This document shows positions 1 through 10,114 of a DNA stretch of 64,000 nucleotides, one piece after another. The notes below the pieces were generated by a model. The model saw nothing but the letters and a program-made list of their open reading frames with translations. It had not been told where the DNA came from and did no database searches. The position numbers were made by a program, and so were the translations under genes. Each line of letters begins with the position of its first letter. The first letter of the stretch is position 1. The stretch spans positions 1 through 64,000 of the forward strand of contig JBALXS010000004.1 in the NCBI GenBank assembly GCA_036960485.1. The letters run 5' to 3'. Source of the stretch: Rs1 sp036960485 (GTDB taxonomy: Bacteria > Pseudomonadota > Gammaproteobacteria > Pseudomonadales > Balneatricaceae).

Positions 1-2
1 TC

Positions 3-470
3 GCACAACCGGAACCAAAACCCTATACTACTGGGGTTATAAGCCATATATTACTATCAATCCTATCCTATAGTGTCTTTACATTAGCAGCTTTTCAAGC
101 GGTACTACTGCATAAACAAAATCACGCTTTAAAACAGCATATTTCAGGCAAATTTCTTAACTCTTTGCCCCCTTTACAAACGATGGAACGCTTGTTATTT
201 GAAATGCTATGGACAGGTTTTATTATATTATCAGCCGCGCTAATTACAGGTTTGTTTTTTGTCGATAACATAGTCACTCAACATTTAGTGCACAAAAGCT
301 TCTTATCGCTCGTGTCATGGTCAATATTTGCAGTGTTACTGTTTGGTCGTAACTTTTGGGGCTGGCGTGGACAGCGTGCCATTCACTGGACAATTGGTGG
401 CTTTATATCGTTAATGTTGGGATTTTTTGGCTCAAAACTGGTCCTAGAAATTTTCATCTCTACAAGTTAG
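3..470 (+). CDS. ypjD: YpjD/CcsA-family inner-membrane protein (3' part)
   Basis: The frame is open to the left edge, so only the last 155 codons are visible and the true start lies outside. The fragment has about four hydrophobic segments: one near its start, one around MLWTGFIIL, one around SLVSWSIFAVLLFG and one at the C-terminus. The late motif WGWRGQRA followed by a Gly-rich last helix is typical of the cytochrome c assembly (CcsA) domain of YpjD. YpjD proteins are integral membrane proteins related to haem-handling CcsA; their own role is not settled. In E. coli ypjD lies beside yfjD and ffh, and here a yfjD-type gene follows, which supports the call. Confidence 0.8.
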   Translation, partial: AQPEPKPYTTGVISHILLSILSYSVFTLAAFQAVLLHKQNHALKQHISGKFLNSLPPLQTMERLLFEMLWTGFIILSAALITGLFFVDNIVTQHLVHKSFLSLVSWSIFAVLLFGRNFWGWRGQRAIHWTIGGFISLMLGFFGSKLVLEIFISTS

Positions 471-583
471 CTGTATTTTGCTGACCAAGAAACCACTAAG
501 ATTCTCTTTCTTATTTTTTGTATTGACAGCGCGCTTAGCTAATCAGACAATACGCTCAACTTAACAACTATGGATTTGCCACT

Positions 584-1864
584 TTGGAAGACGCGTCGAT
601 AGGCCTATTATTAGGTGTACTCTGCTTCTTGATTTTCTGCTCTGCTTTTTTCTCTAGCTCTGAAACGAGCATGATGTCGCTCAATCGCTATCGCTTAAAA
701 AACTTAGTCAAACAAAAGCACCCTTCCGCTCTTAAAGCTCACAAGTTATTACAGCGACCAGATCGTTTAATTGGCGTTATATTAATTGGCAATAACTTTG
801 TCAATATACTCGCATCTGCCATCGCAACTATTATTGCTGTTAGGCTATGGGGCGAAGCCGGCATTGCCATCGCAACCTCCATATTAACTATTGTTATCCT
901 CATATTTGCTGAAGTCACCCCCAAAACCGTGGCGGCTCTTCATCCAGAGAAAATAGCATTCCCTGCCGCTTACATCTTAGGGCCACTACTTAAAATCATG
1001 TACCCGTTGGTTTTTTTAGTCAACCAAATCACCAACGGTATTTTACGTTTATTTGGTATTTCAACAACTAATGAACAAGGGCAAAACTTAAGCACAGAAG
1101 AGCTACGTACGATTGTTAATGAATCTGGTTCAACCTTACCCAAAGGTAAGCAGTCTATGTTGCTGGGCGTACTTGAGCTCAACGAAGTAACTGTTGAAGA
1201 TATTATGATTCCTCGGAACGAAATTTTGGGAATCGATTTAGATTTAGATTTCGAGCAAATACTCGATACCATCACCACTTCTGAGCACACTTTACTACCC
1301 GTTTATAACACCGATATAAATAAAGTTATTGGCATTTTACACTTACGCAATCTCACCAAACTTATCCAACAAAATAATTTAACTAAAACCACTTTAGTAC
1401 AAGTGATACGCGAACCTTATTTCATACCTGAAAGCACACCACTGCAAATGCAACTGTTTAACTTTCAAAAAGAGAATCATCGTTTAGGGTTAGTAGTAGA
1501 CGAATACGGCGACATCCAAGGCATCGCCACTTTATCTGATATTTTAGAGGAAATTGTTGGCGAATTATCCAGCATTCAGCGCGAACAGGATAACGAAATT
1601 CACCAGCAAGATGATGAAAGCTACATTATTGAAGGCACCGTATTTATCAGAGACATTAACAAATCTCTCAACTGGAACCTTCCTACAAATGGTCCTAAAA
1701 CACTCAATGGCTTAATCACCGAAACGCTAGAATTAATTCCCGAAGCTAACGTATGCTTAAAAGTCGCAAATTATCACATTGAAACACTACAGATTTCTGA
1801 TAATCAAATTAAATCATCACGCCTTTTCGCATTGCCACAACTTGCTGATGAAGACGATGATTAA
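584..1864 (+). CDS. yfjD: HlyC/CorC-family (CorB/YfjD-type) membrane protein
   Basis: A 426-residue protein with an N-terminal DUF21 (CNNM) membrane domain of about 190 residues that starts with the hallmark SAFFSSSETSMMSLNRYRL. Next come a CBS pair beginning near the motif EDIMIPRNEI (about residue 205) and a C-terminal CorC_HlyC domain (about 340-415). The family is implicated in Mg2+/Co2+ homeostasis. The start is a TTG codon at 584, chosen because it lies just ahead of the first membrane segment and no in-frame ATG is better placed; the ribosome site is weak. ansA follows after 21 bases. Length matches YfjD (about 410-430). Confidence 0.88.
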   Translation: MEDASIGLLLGVLCFLIFCSAFFSSSETSMMSLNRYRLKNLVKQKHPSALKAHKLLQRPDRLIGVILIGNNFVNILASAIATIIAVRLWGEAGIAIATSILTIVILIFAEVTPKTVAALHPEKIAFPAAYILGPLLKIMYPLVFLVNQITNGILRLFGISTTNEQGQNLSTEELRTIVNESGSTLPKGKQSMLLGVLELNEVTVEDIMIPRNEILGIDLDLDFEQILDTITTSEHTLLPVYNTDINKVIGILHLRNLTKLIQQNNLTKTTLVQVIREPYFIPESTPLQMQLFNFQKENHRLGLVVDEYGDIQGIATLSDILEEIVGELSSIQREQDNEIHQQDDESYIIEGTVFIRDINKSLNWNLPTNGPKTLNGLITETLELIPEANVCLKVANYHIETLQISDNQIKSSRLFALPQLADEDDD

Positions 1865-1885
1865 CACTAATATAGAACTTTACTA

Positions 1886-2851
1886 ATGCAGCCTATTTTA
1901 ATTATTTACACTGGCGGCACTATCGGCATGCAGCCAAGCGAGCAAGGCTACTTACCCTGCGAAGGCATCCAAGCACTTATCACCGACTCTTTAAATGCTC
2001 GACAATATGCTCTTTTAGCGCCCTTTACTGTGCACGAATTTGAACATTTGATTGATAGCTCTAACGCCCAGCCAAGCGATTGGTTAAAAATAGCCGCATG
2101 CATCGTCGAAAACTACCAAGATTTCAGCGCTTTTATTGTATTACATGGTACCGACACCATGGCATACACCGCGGCGGCCTTACATCATATACTTGGCTAT
2201 TGCATAAAACCTGTAATAGTCACCGGTTCTCAGATACCACTGTGCGAAGCACGCAATGATGCCATTACTAATTTGTTAGATGCCGCACTGTTTGCACGCA
2301 ATGCAAAGCCCCATCAGGTATCACTATGCTTTGCCGGAAAACTACTAGCAGCTAACGCCGCAACCAAAGTACACAGCAGCGCTTTAGCAGCTTTTGACAG
2401 CCCTAACAAAGCGCCTTTAGCTATTGCAAACATCCAGCTAGAATTAAGTAATTGCAACAATACGTCATCTTTACAAACAATTGATTTTTGTAATTTTAAA
2501 CTACCTAGCATTACCGCCAACAGCGTTGCTGTATTATTTTTATACCCAGGTATTAGCAACCAAGTTATTGACGCAACACTGTTAAATAAAGCGAGTAAAG
2601 CGGTTGTGATGCTTAGCTATGGTGCCGGCAATCCTCCTGATCAAAACCAGTATCTAATAACAGCTTTGCGTGATGCAAAAAGAAGAGGAGTCGTTGTGAT
2701 TAATAAAACACAATGTCATACAGGTGCGGTAGCACAAGGCAGCTATGCAGTCGGATCTATCTTAAATGAGGTAGGTGTTATTAGCGCACAAGATCGCACA
2801 CTCGAAGATCTAATCACGGATCTTTACATTAACTTGCAGCGCTACACATAA
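1886..2851 (+). CDS. ansA: Type I (cytoplasmic) L-asparaginase
   Basis: A 321-residue asparaginase that hydrolyses L-asparagine to aspartate and ammonia. The first catalytic Thr is T12 in YTGGTIGM; the second motif HGTDTM places T89 and D90. A C-terminal GAVAQGSY motif is also typical. There is no signal peptide, which fits the cytoplasmic AnsA type rather than the periplasmic AnsB. It lies 21 bases after the CorB-type gene and is probably co-transcribed. It converges with moeB, with only about 48 bases between the stop codons. Confidence 0.9.
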   Translation: MQPILIIYTGGTIGMQPSEQGYLPCEGIQALITDSLNARQYALLAPFTVHEFEHLIDSSNAQPSDWLKIAACIVENYQDFSAFIVLHGTDTMAYTAAALHHILGYCIKPVIVTGSQIPLCEARNDAITNLLDAALFARNAKPHQVSLCFAGKLLAANAATKVHSSALAAFDSPNKAPLAIANIQLELSNCNNTSSLQTIDFCNFKLPSITANSVAVLFLYPGISNQVIDATLLNKASKAVVMLSYGAGNPPDQNQYLITALRDAKRRGVVVINKTQCHTGAVAQGSYAVGSILNEVGVISAQDRTLEDLITDLYINLQRYT

Positions 2852-2899
2852 CTTTTAGCTTACTTATAAACGCCTTATACCACTGCTTTCAAACAGCTT

Positions 2900-3655
2900 T
2901 TAACTAATTTTCTCAGCACACACTGAGCAACTAGCATCTGCTTTTAGCTTAAACGTTTGCCATTGCATTGTTTTTGCATCAAATATCTGCAATCGCCCCA
3001 CTAAAGTTTCACCCACACCTGTCAGCACTTTAATCGCTTCAATCGCTTGCATGGAACCAATAACACCCACAAGCGGTGCCAGCACTCCAGATTGTGCACA
3101 GCTTAAATCATCATTACCTGCCACTGGATACAAGCACTGATAACAAGGACTATTAGCCACTCTTGGATCTACTGTTAATAATTGTCCTTCCATACGTATC
3201 GCTGCACCACTAACTAGCGGTGTAAGATGTATTACGCAGCTTCGATTTATCATGAAGCGACTTTGAAAATTATCAGTGCAATCCACTACTAAATCAACTT
3301 GAGCAGTTAACACATCAAGCTCGCTAGATGTTAATCGCCGCTCAACACAACGCACTTCGACATCTGCATTTAACGCCGTAATTCGCGCTTTCGCGGACGC
3401 CACTTTGCTTTTGCCAACACTTTGCTCATCATGAATAATTTGTCGTTGAAGATTGCTTATTTCTACCAAATCATCATCAACTAGAGTTAAATGCCCTACA
3501 CCTGCCGCCGCCAAATACATTGCAACTGGACTGCCTAATCCGCCCAGCCCAACAATTAATACCTTAGCCGCCTGCAAGTTTTCCTGCCCTTGGACATCGA
3601 TATCTCCCAACATAATCTGTCGTGAATAACGTAACAACTGATCATCAGATAACAT
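2900..3655 (-). CDS. moeB: Molybdopterin-synthase adenylyltransferase (ThiF/MoeB family)
   Basis: A 251-residue E1-like enzyme that adenylates the C-terminal Gly of MoaD in molybdopterin synthesis. The nucleotide-binding loop GLGGLGSP is at residues 36-43, a conserved Asp is in CTDNF (D128), and two Cys pairs (C171/C174 in CYQC, C243/C246 in CSVC) form the structural zinc site. It precedes no moaD or thiS here. ThiF and HesA relatives look alike, but the position next to prmC-prfA-hemA matches moeB in Pseudomonas. Confidence 0.87.
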   Translation of the reverse strand: MLSDDQLLRYSRQIMLGDIDVQGQENLQAAKVLIVGLGGLGSPVAMYLAAAGVGHLTLVDDDLVEISNLQRQIIHDEQSVGKSKVASAKARITALNADVEVRCVERRLTSSELDVLTAQVDLVVDCTDNFQSRFMINRSCVIHLTPLVSGAAIRMEGQLLTVDPRVANSPCYQCLYPVAGNDDLSCAQSGVLAPLVGVIGSMQAIEAIKVLTGVGETLVGRLQIFDAKTMQWQTFKLKADASCSVCAEKIS

Positions 3656-3716
3656 TTATCGCCTCTCCTTCTCTACATCAAACAAACGACTTAACACAAA
3701 GGGCATGCTACATATA

Positions 3717-4565
3717 TCACAGCTCAGGCATCTGCCATTGAGCATAAGTCACTCTGTCATTATTATTCAAATCTTTAACGGTTAACACATGGCTAAAATT
3801 ATTAATAACAAACCATTCGCTTACCGATTTAGCTTGCTCGAAACCATGTTCTAACAACAACCAACCACCCACTACTAAATAACGAGGAGCTGTTTCTATA
3901 ATATGTTTTATATCTTGCAAGCCATTATCGTCAGCAACTAACGCCGTTAAAGGCTCAAAGCGCACATCTCCCTCGCTCAAGTGCACATCTTGTTTGTCAA
4001 TATATGGAGGGTTAGAAACAATTAAATCGAACTTGCCAGACAAAGGCTCAAACCAACTACCTTCGAGCACTTCAACATTACTTATGTTTAAACTCTGCCT
4101 GTTTCTCTCAGCCAATGCCGCTGCGCAAGCGACATAATCACAAGCAACTATTTCCCATTGACTGCGCTCACTTGCTAGCGCTAATGCAACCGCTCCGGTA
4201 CCCGTTCCTAAATCCGCCACTCTACATTTTTTATTTGATAACAGCTGTAAAGCTTGCTCAACTAACAACTCTGTATCTGGGCGCGGAATCAACGTGTCTT
4301 TTGCTACCGCAAGCTTTAAAGTCCAAAAGTGCTGATAACCCAATATGAAGGCAATCGGCTCTCCTGCGATGCGCCGCGTGAGCAAACTTTCAAAACGCTG
4401 CAACTGCTCTGCAGCTAACACGCGATCTGGCCAGGTAAATAAATAACTACTTGGCTTATCCAGCACTTCCAACAACAGTAACTGCACATCCAGCTCAGCT
4501 GTATCGCTAATTTCGCTTAACAGCTCGCTTCTTTTAAGCGCTTGGGCAATCGTCAAATCATTCAT
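3717..4565 (-). CDS. prmC: Release factor glutamine methyltransferase PrmC (HemK)
   Basis: A 282-residue SAM-dependent enzyme that N5-methylates the Gln of the GGQ motif in release factors. Visible motifs are the SAM loop DLGTGTGAVALALA (from residue 118) and the catalytic NPPY at 185-188. The N-terminal helical domain contains the release-factor-binding region. It lies 12 bases downstream of its substrate gene prfA, on the same strand, so the two are almost certainly co-transcribed. The order hemA-prfA-prmC-moeB is a classic gammaproteobacterial operon. Confidence 0.95.
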   Translation of the reverse strand: MNDLTIAQALKRSELLSEISDTAELDVQLLLLEVLDKPSSYLFTWPDRVLAAEQLQRFESLLTRRIAGEPIAFILGYQHFWTLKLAVAKDTLIPRPDTELLVEQALQLLSNKKCRVADLGTGTGAVALALASERSQWEIVACDYVACAAALAERNRQSLNISNVEVLEGSWFEPLSGKFDLIVSNPPYIDKQDVHLSEGDVRFEPLTALVADDNGLQDIKHIIETAPRYLVVGGWLLLEHGFEQAKSVSEWFVINNFSHVLTVKDLNNNDRVTYAQWQMPEL

Positions 4566-4577
4566 CTGCAGCTCTTA

Positions 4578-5660
4578 TTAATCACCGATTTCTGCCAATA
4601 GCTCTGTTTGGTGCTCAATCTGTAACGGCCTAATCACTTGCCCTAACTCCCCTTCCATTACTTCGCCTAACTTGTATAACGTTAAGTTAATACGATGATC
4701 AGAAACTCTGCCCTGTGGATAATTATAAGTGCGAATACGCTCTGATCTATCACCACTACCTACCAAGCTTTTACGCGCATCTGCTTGCTCAGCTGTGTGT
4801 TTATCATTTTCAGCAGCCTGTAATCTAGATGCCAGTAACGACATAGCTTTGGCACGGTTTTTATGCTGAGAACGCTCTTCTTGACACTCCACCACAAGCC
4901 CTGAAGGGATGTGTGTAAGGCGTATAGCAGAATCTGTTTTGTTAACATGCTGACCACCGGCACCTGATGCACGATACGTATCAACACGTAAATCTCCTTT
5001 GTTGATACTTATTTCATCCGCTTCATCCATTTCTGGCATAATAGCAACCGTGCAAGCAGAGGTATGCACCCGCCCTTGAGATTCAGTTTCAGGTACGCGC
5101 TGCACTCGGTGAGCACCAGATTCAAATTTCAAATGAGAGTAAACATCCGTACCTATCACACGGGAGATAACTTCTTTGTAGCCGCCGTGATCTCCTTCAT
5201 TTGAACTGACAATTTCAATACGCCAACCCATTGTATCTACGTACTTGGAATACATCCGGAATAAGTCACCTGAGAAAATGGCCGCTTCATCGCCACCCGT
5301 CCCCGCTCGCACTTCGATAAATACATTGCGACCATCATTAGGATCTTTTGGCAGTAATAGTATTTGCAGCTGCGCTGTTAACGTTTCAATGCGCCCCTTA
5401 GAGTCTCGATACTCGTCTGCTGCCATTTCGCGCATATCAGGGTCATCATCTTCAGCCATTATTTTAGCTTCAGCAAAATCGTTTTCCGCCTCGCCATATC
5501 TTGCAAAGGTTTCTACTATTGGCTCAATCTCAGCGTATTCTTTGGAAAAAGAGCGAAATTTTTCTTGATCTGAAATAATTTCAGGAGAACTCATCATCAC
5601 CGCAAGCTCTTCGTGCCGGTCAGCTAATTTTTCTAACTTCAATCTTACGGACTGTTTCAT
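4578..5660 (-). CDS. prfA: Peptide chain release factor 1
   Basis: A 360-residue class I release factor, the usual length. The GGQ motif is at 235-237 inside GAGGQHVNKTDSA and triggers peptidyl-tRNA hydrolysis; Q237 is the expected PrmC target. The stop-codon recognition tripeptide sits at 190-192 as PET (PxT type, giving UAA/UAG specificity), where E. coli has PAT. The gene lies between hemA (106 bases upstream) and prmC (12 bases downstream). Confidence 0.97.
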   Translation of the reverse strand: MKQSVRLKLEKLADRHEELAVMMSSPEIISDQEKFRSFSKEYAEIEPIVETFARYGEAENDFAEAKIMAEDDDPDMREMAADEYRDSKGRIETLTAQLQILLLPKDPNDGRNVFIEVRAGTGGDEAAIFSGDLFRMYSKYVDTMGWRIEIVSSNEGDHGGYKEVISRVIGTDVYSHLKFESGAHRVQRVPETESQGRVHTSACTVAIMPEMDEADEISINKGDLRVDTYRASGAGGQHVNKTDSAIRLTHIPSGLVVECQEERSQHKNRAKAMSLLASRLQAAENDKHTAEQADARKSLVGSGDRSERIRTYNYPQGRVSDHRINLTLYKLGEVMEGELGQVIRPLQIEHQTELLAEIGD

Positions 5661-5766
5661 CCTTTGTTCCTCAAAACGTGTTACTTATTGCATTCACTTA
5701 GCGACCCAAGGGTCAAGCTTGTGAAGACTCTTGCTGTTCCATGACACAACCTTGCATGCCCTAAAC

Positions 5767-7050
5767 TTACTGCTGATTCTGCTCACTATCTAATTGAAAT
5801 ATATCTTCAACTAATTCAGTAATATCGGTACGCCCTTGAGCGCTAGCTTTTCTCAATTGGATACTGGGGTTATGCAAAAACTTATTAGTTAAACGCCGTG
5901 CCATCTCTGCTACGACTTGCTCGGCATCAACCCCTTTTGCCAAATTTTTTAGCGCGTTTTCTAACTCTTGATCGCGCAACATCTCAGTTTGGTTGCGCAG
6001 AGTAGTCAACGTACTCACCACATTTCTAGAGCGCTGATTCAGCACAAACTTATCAACGCCTTCAATAATAATTTTTTCAGCTTCCAATGCCGCTACTTGG
6101 CGGTTTTGCTGGTTCTCTTGAATGACTTGTTGCAAATCATCGACTGTATATAAGTAAACATCGTCTAGCTCATTAACTTCTACTTCTATATCTCTGGGCA
6201 CTGCAATATCAATCATAAACATCGGCTGATGCTTACGCTTTTGCAAAGCACTTTCCACCGCTCCTTTACCTAATATAGGCAACTGAGACGCCGTTGAAGC
6301 AATAACAATATCTGCTTTATATAACTCTTGAGGAATATCTCCTAGCAATATTGCTTGACCGTCAAAATTCGCCGCCAATGCGGCAGCGCGATCTAACGTT
6401 CTATTCGCTACGCAAATCTCTTTTACTCCTGCATTCACTAAATGCCTAGCCACAAGCTCTATTGTCTCGCCAGCACCTATTAGCAATGCACGGCTCTGCG
6501 CTAAATCTGCAAAGATATGCTGTGCCAAACTAACAGCTGCGTAAGCGACAGACACGGGATTTTCGCCAATAGCAGTATCAGTACGCACTTTTTTAGCGAC
6601 GGCAAAGGTTTGCTGAAAAAGCTGGCCCAATTCACCTTTCATTAAGTTCAGCTTTTGAGAAACAGCAAAGCTAGATTTTAACTGGCCAAGAATTTGCGGT
6701 TCACCAAGTACCAAAGAATCCAATCCGCAGGCAACTCGCATCATATGCGCTATTGCGGACTGATCTCTATAGCTATACATGTTTTGTTGAATGTCATGTA
6801 GCGGCAATGTCTTATAATCACTTAGCCATTGCATCACCTTTGCTTGACTATCCACACTAGCCGAATCTACATTCGATGAGTAATAGATTTCCGTTCGATT
6901 ACAGGTCGACAGAATTGCTATCTCAGACAGGTTTGCAAATTCACGCACCGCATATAGCGCATCATCCATTACTGCAGGAGCAATAGCCAAACGCTCGCGT
7001 ATATCGACAGAAGCCGTTTTATGATTAATACCTAACGCTAACAAGGTCAT
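5767..7050 (-). CDS. hemA: Glutamyl-tRNA reductase
   Basis: Converts glutamyl-tRNA to glutamate-1-semialdehyde, the first committed step of C5 haem synthesis. The open frame extends upstream to 7164, but homology starts at MTLLALGINHKTAS, so the ATG at 7048-7050 is used, giving 427 residues. The catalytic Cys is C50 in ILSTCNRTEIY. The Rossmann motif LLIGAGETIE and the C-terminal dimerisation helices follow. The first gene of the minus-strand hemA-prfA-prmC-moeB group; a divergent 700-base gap separates it from the TPR-lolB pair. Confidence 0.95.
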   Translation of the reverse strand: MTLLALGINHKTASVDIRERLAIAPAVMDDALYAVREFANLSEIAILSTCNRTEIYYSSNVDSASVDSQAKVMQWLSDYKTLPLHDIQQNMYSYRDQSAIAHMMRVACGLDSLVLGEPQILGQLKSSFAVSQKLNLMKGELGQLFQQTFAVAKKVRTDTAIGENPVSVAYAAVSLAQHIFADLAQSRALLIGAGETIELVARHLVNAGVKEICVANRTLDRAAALAANFDGQAILLGDIPQELYKADIVIASTASQLPILGKGAVESALQKRKHQPMFMIDIAVPRDIEVEVNELDDVYLYTVDDLQQVIQENQQNRQVAALEAEKIIIEGVDKFVLNQRSRNVVSTLTTLRNQTEMLRDQELENALKNLAKGVDAEQVVAEMARRLTNKFLHNPSIQLRKASAQGRTDITELVEDIFQLDSEQNQQ

Positions 7051-7775
7051 AGGAAAAGAGTCATTTTGTAAGAGCCAATAAAGCAAAAATACTAAGTTTG
7101 AAAAAACGCGATATGATAACAACTCTGAGGGAAAAATTCGCTTAATCTCAGCTTTATTTAGCAAAACACGATTTAAGCAGTACGAAAACCAGCTTTTTAC
7201 TAGAGATTAATTTTTTAAGCTGTCAATGAAACTCATTTCTAGTCTATTTGTCAGATATATACACAGATAATTAACCGGCTTGGTTTAGCTTAGCATTAAT
7301 TTCAAGCTTCTTTGAAATACTAGATCATTAAACCCTACAAACACGCACTGGCGATTAACAACACAAAGCTCAGCTTCTTGAATTTAGCATACCTCATAAA
7401 GCTTTTTTAAAACTGCTATAACGACAACACAATTTCACCTTAAGGTCGATACCTCGAACATCCTCTTAAAGTGGTTTTTAATACCAATTTTTCAAACTTA
7501 GGCAATAAGATGAAAATTTAGTTAGTTAAAGATTTTGAGCTAGGTTATCTATCCACTTTTGTTTAGGATAAACTAGATCAAAATAATAAATATGCAAATT
7601 GATTTAAAGCGTTTTGTTAATATAAATCATTGCAGCCAGTTTAATTTTTGCTGCCTGTAACTCATTGATTTCACATTACCGATAGGCACTGTTTCGCTTA
7701 AGAATACTATTTTAGCTATAACAGGCTACCACCAATCAATGAGCTAGAGTGCTTTCGTTTTTTAACTGGACAGCT
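7051..7775. other. Intergenic region between divergent hemA and the TPR lipoprotein
   Basis: About 725 bases, A+T-rich, with no reading frame I can support. It must hold the promoters of both divergent units. I see no convincing paired -35/-10 boxes, hairpin or repeat that I would assign. Confidence 0.5.
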
Positions 7776-9506
7776 ATGAGCATAAATAAAGGATATTATT
7801 TTAACGTGAAGACTTTACGTTCCATCATACTGATTACCTCGTTTGTCGGTTTATTTGGGTGCGCTACCGACCTATATTCCTCATCCGATGACACAGGCAG
7901 CATAGCCAATTACCAAAGCGGAGAACTTAATGGTGAAACCATTTATGCAATTCTTGCCGCTGAACTTGCTGGTAATCAAAACAACTATGATTACAGTTTA
8001 GATAACTACTTAAGACAAGCCAAGCTAACCAATGACCCAGGCATTGCTAAACGAGCTGTACGTATCGCGCAGCATTTGCGAGACACCAAAAGATTAATTA
8101 TTGCGGTTAACTTATGGGCAACAGCCGCACCGCAAGAACCAGAACCTCATCAAATTCTTGCAACACTACTTCTTACACAGGGTAAGTTTTCTCAGGCTCT
8201 ACCACACTTTAACACTGCTTTAGGTTTAGGCCAAAATAAGGTACTACTGCTACTTACTACCCAGCTGAACAACATGAGTGCTACAGAGATCGAGTCTTAT
8301 ATTAAGTTACTTGAAAGTGCTACGTCTCAAGAAGGCCTAGATAGCGATCGTTACGTCACTTTAGGTATTTTACAAAAGCACTTAAAGCAATCATTACCTG
8401 CTTTACAAAGCTTCAATACTGCTATTAAGCTTAGTACTGACTCTCCTTCTGCTCTATACCAAAAAGCCGACACTTTAAAAAATTTGAGTCGCTACAAAGA
8501 AGCACTAACTACATTAGAAATTTTATTAAAAGATACTAGCAATGATCGTCAATATAATGCGTTACAAATCCAATTACTGTATCTCTTAAAAGAAGATTCT
8601 CAAGCACTGGCAAAAACTCAGCTGTTACTTGAAAAAAATCCGAATGACCGCCCACTACATAACTACCTGGCATTAACGGCACTTGATTTTAATCACAGCA
8701 TGGAAAGCAAAGCTATTTTTTTAGATTTAATAATTAGCTCTCCAAACATTAGCGCACCGTATTTTTATTTAGGTATTATCGCTGAACGTGATAAACAACT
8801 TACTTTAGCTATCAACAATTACCTAAAAGTAAACAATGGCAGTAATGTTTTACAAGCGCATACTCGGGCTATCAGCTTACACAAGAAAACATCTGACCGA
8901 AGTAAAGTAGAAGCCATTACAAAACAGCTCATTGCCAAATCTAGTCGCGACAAAACTACTTATATTTTAATGCTTGCTGATTGGCTTGATAAATTTGAAT
9001 TTACTAGTGATTCGATTGAACTACTTAATCAAAATATTGCACAAGATCCGCAGAATACAGATTACCTGTACGCAAGAGCCACCTATCACGAACCGACTAA
9101 CTTTGCAGCCGCTGAAGCTGATTTCAAAAAAGTACTAAAGCTTACCCCTGACAACCCTGTAGTACTTAATGCACTTGGCTACACTTTAACCATTAGAACA
9201 TCGCGTTATTTAGAAGCATTAACACTCATAGAAAAAGCATTACAACTTTCACCCAAAGACCCTGCAACGATAGATTCTATGGGCTGGGTGCTTTATAAGC
9301 TTAAACGCTATGACGAAGCTGTTAAATATTTATCACAAGCCTATACTCTGTACGATGACCCAGAAGTTGCCTCGCACCTTATTGCTGCCCTAGCCAGCAA
9401 TAAGGAGCTCAAAAGGGCTAATGAAATCTTACAAAAAATAAGCGACAGCCACCCTGATAACAAGTTTGTAGAGCAAGCCCGTAAATCTTTAGAGAATCCA
9501 GAATGA
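7776..9506 (+). CDS. TPR-repeat outer-membrane lipoprotein
   Basis: A protein of about 576 residues with a lipoprotein signal: a hydrophobic run IILITSFVGLFGC whose Cys is the predicted lipidation site, followed by a Ser/Asp-rich linker. The rest is tetratricopeptide repeats, with clear units near the C-terminus (PVVLNALGYTL, PATIDSMGWVLYKLKRYDEA). It corresponds by position to the TPR protein beside lolB in Pseudomonas; function unknown, probably scaffolding in the envelope. The start is uncertain: GTG at 7749, ATG at 7776 (used) and GTG at 7806, the last giving the most typical signal peptide and an AAAGGA 12 bases upstream. The stop overlaps the lolB start (ATGA). Confidence 0.85.
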   Translation: MSINKGYYFNVKTLRSIILITSFVGLFGCATDLYSSSDDTGSIANYQSGELNGETIYAILAAELAGNQNNYDYSLDNYLRQAKLTNDPGIAKRAVRIAQHLRDTKRLIIAVNLWATAAPQEPEPHQILATLLLTQGKFSQALPHFNTALGLGQNKVLLLLTTQLNNMSATEIESYIKLLESATSQEGLDSDRYVTLGILQKHLKQSLPALQSFNTAIKLSTDSPSALYQKADTLKNLSRYKEALTTLEILLKDTSNDRQYNALQIQLLYLLKEDSQALAKTQLLLEKNPNDRPLHNYLALTALDFNHSMESKAIFLDLIISSPNISAPYFYLGIIAERDKQLTLAINNYLKVNNGSNVLQAHTRAISLHKKTSDRSKVEAITKQLIAKSSRDKTTYILMLADWLDKFEFTSDSIELLNQNIAQDPQNTDYLYARATYHEPTNFAAAEADFKKVLKLTPDNPVVLNALGYTLTIRTSRYLEALTLIEKALQLSPKDPATIDSMGWVLYKLKRYDEAVKYLSQAYTLYDDPEVASHLIAALASNKELKRANEILQKISDSHPDNKFVEQARKSLENPE

Positions 9507-10114
9507 AATTGATAATTAGTCTTATTAGCAGCCTTCTTTTATTGAGCGGTTGCAGCACAAACCAAAAGACAGACACAGCTCCAGAGCCCAATATTTCTTG
9601 GCAAAAACATGCAAAAAACATGCAACAGCTACTGGAGTGGGACGCTAGAGCGCAAGTGGCCATTAAAGCAAACAATAATACCCAAAAAGCTAAAATGTAC
9701 TGGCAACAACGCAACCAACAGTATGATATTGCATTTTCTGGACCCTTTGGCCAAAGTGGCCCAAAGCTTTCTGGTAACCAAAATTCAGCTACTTTGCACA
9801 TCCCCAAGGAAGCCCCTTTAACCGGCCCCAACACTAGCGCACTATTACAAGAACGACTGGGTTGGCAATTACCAATACAAAATGCAAAATATTGGATCTT
9901 AGGCATCCCTTCACCAACATCTGAAAGCGCAGTTCTACTTAAAAACGAACGCCTGGCATCGCTTACTCAAGACGGCTGGAATATTAACTACGTCAATTAC
10001 AAAGCTGTAGGGGGAAATTTTTTACCTAGTAAAATAGTTATATCAAGAGGTGACCTCAAGTTATTACTCGTTATCTATAAGTGGGATATTAATTTACAAC
10101 TCGCCAAGAAATAA
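9503..10114 (+). CDS. lolB: Outer-membrane lipoprotein receptor LolB
   Basis: A 203-residue lipoprotein that accepts lipoproteins from LolA and inserts them in the outer membrane. The signal peptide ends in the lipobox LLLSGC; the residue after Cys is Ser, consistent with outer-membrane sorting. The LolB fold is indicated by WDARAQVAIKANNN, the FSGPFGQSGPKL segment and the YWILGIP motif. It overlaps the TPR lipoprotein gene by four bases. In other gammaproteobacteria ispE follows directly; here it does not. Confidence 0.92.
   Translation: MKLIISLISSLLLLSGCSTNQKTDTAPEPNISWQKHAKNMQQLLEWDARAQVAIKANNNTQKAKMYWQQRNQQYDIAFSGPFGQSGPKLSGNQNSATLHIPKEAPLTGPNTSALLQERLGWQLPIQNAKYWILGIPSPTSESAVLLKNERLASLTQDGWNINYVNYKAVGGNFLPSKIVISRGDLKLLLVIYKWDINLQLAKK

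Noticed and set aside
9418..9906. 162-codon minus-strand frame over lolB
   Set aside because: Antisense shadow of lolB and the TPR gene with Cys-rich random composition.
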